Below are positions 62,117-64,000 of a stretch of 64,000 nucleotides of DNA, one piece after another. The DNA is from Chiridota heheva. Lineage: Eukaryota; Echinodermata; Holothuroidea; Apodida; Chiridotidae. The stretch's first letter is position 1. Each line of letters opens with the position of its first letter. A model generated the notes under the pieces. The model was not told where the DNA came from and did no database searches. It was given only the letters and a program-made list of their open reading frames with translations. The position numbers and the translations under genes were made by a program. The stretch is taken from the NCBI GenBank assembly GCA_020152595.1, contig JAIGNY010004464.1, forward strand, positions 84,501 through 148,500. Reading direction: 5' to 3'.

Positions 62117-62400
62117 GTAAATAGCATTGGTAAAATCCTAGCATAGCAGTAAAATTTGGCAAAAATAATAATCTTATAAAAATAATGAAAATATAGTTTT
62201 GTAATATAGCTTTATTCCGTTATTAGAATAACTGAAAATAGAATTTTTGATGATTTTATCAATTTTGTTTACATATTGTAACTGAAAATATTCTTGTTAA
62301 ATTTTTGTGTTCAAAATGAAATTTCCATCCAAAAATAAAAATAATGAAATTAAATCAATTGAGAAATGCATAGTGAACTTACTTCATGAAACACTATATA
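62117..62400. other. Start of intron 26, nothing recognised
   Basis: AT-rich sequence before DIRS element 4. Confidence 0.45.
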
Positions 62401-64000
62401 GCAATTTACTTCAAGTTATACCTTACCTTCTATGCTATAAATATGCAATCTGGTCCAGTGACCTGATTCTAAAGCACTTCAAACTGACCTTAAAAACATA
62501 GTTACCAGCCCAGCCCTGACCTCCATAATACCTCTACTAACCCTCACTTCTTTTCAGTGCATTGTTATCACAACATCGCTGGAACTGGTTTAAAATTTTC
62601 TTTATAAAAATTGTAACCTTTTCTAAAAAAATTCTCCCTTGTAGCTTATACCAGGCAGGTGTTTACACTGTTTGGCCTTTTTCTGCTATCCTTTCCAAGG
62701 CCTCTGAGGGAAGACAAGGTAGACATGGGACCTGGAATTCTTTGCAGGACTTTCCCATTAAGCCTACACTTAGGAAAGAGTGTTTTTGCTTCCATCCGTA
62801 CAAAGTGGGTGGCTAGTTTGAGAGTCCCACTCTAGTGGCGGGTGTTTTTAGTCCCTAGAGCACCCAGTGTGCCTGTTTAGTGGACCTTTGGCCCATGGGT
62901 TTAAGTGTTTTTCACCCTCGGCCCCGCCCTTCCAGGAGGAAAGCCTAGCGTTATACTATGCATTGCATTAACATGTTAGGATATCTTCAGTACAGATTCT
63001 TGTATGCATTAGGCCAACTTCTTTTTTCGATGTTGGCGCATGCGTATTGGGTCAACGTCACCACAGGGTGTTCGTGGAGTCAGCTTCATACAGCTCCAAA
63101 GAGCTACAGTTGCAAGAGAGCCAATATTTTATTTAACGTTACCAGCTTAATAAGACAAGAGTTTTTAGTTTACAAGCTTGATTTTTGGGGTGATGGAGAG
63201 ACCTTGAAGGGGTCTCCTGGGTTCCTCTTTTCAGAAAAAGTAATCTTTTCTTTTTATCTCCACGGACACCAAGTTACACAGTGGTTCATGTTTTCCACAC
63301 TACCTACGCTTTTAAAGAATATACATTTTGTGCATTTTTCTCAGGTTTTTTTTTAATTTTCATATAGTGATTTTTCTAAATCACTTTTTTTCTTTTTTTT
63401 TCTTCTCAAAACGCCAAGAGGCGATATCAATCAATATGGTCGCAGAGTTTTCTGCTTATGCCATGACCACTGACTCGATGCTACTGAGCCGTGGAGGTCT
63501 GTGTTAGTAGTTTACTTTGTTAACTTTTACCTGATTCACCCCCTGGAGGTCTCTGACTCGACGCTACTGAGTTGGCATGACCACGGGTGCGGTCTATCGG
63601 ACAGAAGTTACCTGAGTCTATTTTGATCAGCTAAGAGGCATCCTAGACGTTACTTAGAATAAACCACTAGCGCCCCCTTCTCAATGCTACCGAGTTGGTG
63701 AGGCGTATATTTCTAGTAGGTAACTCCTTTGTACACCGCTGTGGACCACGGTTCTGTGTAGGGACCGGTAGGGCCACAAAATGTCAGTGCTCAAAGAGTT
63801 ACTAAGTGAGTTAGAAGTAATTAAACGGCTCGCTGTTAAGTCATTACATTACTTTCATGGGTCCGCACGGCTCTGGTGATTGGCTCCGTTTGGCACCACA
63901 GCCCATGTTCATGACTCCGTACGGGTCCGTGACGGCTCCGTACGGGTCTGTTGCATGGCTTCGTGGCCAACGGCTTTACTTGTCCATAGGGCCTCGGTGA
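62401..64000 (+). mobile_element. DIRS-like retrotransposon (element 4), 5' end, cut by window edge
   Basis: Left terminal repeat begins ATTTACTTCAAGTTATACCT and continues with GCAATCTGGTCCAGTGACCT, AGCCCTGACCTCCATAATAC, so it belongs to the same subfamily as element 1. The leader follows in the same order: CTAGCGTTATACTATG (62,945), GGCGCATGCGTATTGGG (63,034), TGGAGAGACC (63,192). Near 63,860-63,990 GGCTCCGTACGGGTC-type short repeats occupy the place of the GGTTCCATACGG repeats of element 1. Gag would start a few hundred bases beyond the window. Confidence 0.85.

Overview
This is a stretch of an animal nuclear genome, AT-rich and intron-rich, probably from a marine invertebrate (inferred from DIRS-type elements, TTAA-flanked foldback elements and a Helitron-like family with a tandem-repeat core; I cannot name the species). 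One protein-coding host gene runs left to right through the whole window. It is the orthologue of MYCBP2/PAM/Highwire/RPM-1, the giant PHR-family ubiquitin ligase. Twenty-five internal exons can be placed with splice sites and consistent intron phases, and a 26th can be placed only roughly. They encode about 1,815 residues from the middle of the protein: the segment before the second PHR domain, that PHR domain, the filamin-type repeat, two SH3-like modules, a long charged Ser/Pro-rich linker, a Cys/His-rich motif and the start of the region before the DOC domain. The N-terminal RCC1-like repeats and the C-terminal DOC and RING parts lie outside.

Layout: 0.6-9.5 kb exons 1-4, with a DIRS fragment (2.27-5.65 kb) in intron 2; 9.5-14.5 kb one large intron with a TTAA-bounded insertion; 14.5-21.5 kb exons 5-12; 21.5-26.9 kb a repeat-filled intron (interspersed AB repeats, a 34-bp minisatellite, perfect palindromes); 26.9 kb exon 13; 27.3-42.7 kb a 15-kb intron that is almost entirely DIRS retrotransposon, one element sitting inside the terminal repeat of another; 42.9-48.7 kb exons 14-18, separated by minisatellites; 50.3-62.1 kb exons 19-26 with further arrays, a Helitron-like element, LINE tails and a TTAA MITE; 62.4-64 kb the 5' end of another DIRS copy, cut by the window edge.

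Mobile DNA dominates. I see four DIRS-like copies (tyrosine-recombinase retroelements with inverted terminal repeats and an internal complementary region), three copies of a Helitron/HINE-like nonautonomous family carrying a 24-bp tandem-repeat core and a hairpin-CTAG 3' end, about six 5'-truncated copies of one LINE family plus an antisense remnant of another, two complete TTAA-flanked foldback MITEs, and at least nine minisatellite arrays. All lie in introns of the host gene.

Reading frames deserve caution. At least two well-conserved host exons (21,348 and 48,539) lack one base each relative to the frame that their splice phases demand. The youngest-looking DIRS copy (CpG-rich, inverted repeats matching over about 125 bp) is also broken by many single-base frame changes. 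The simplest joint explanation is residual indel error in the assembly, not decay of the gene.
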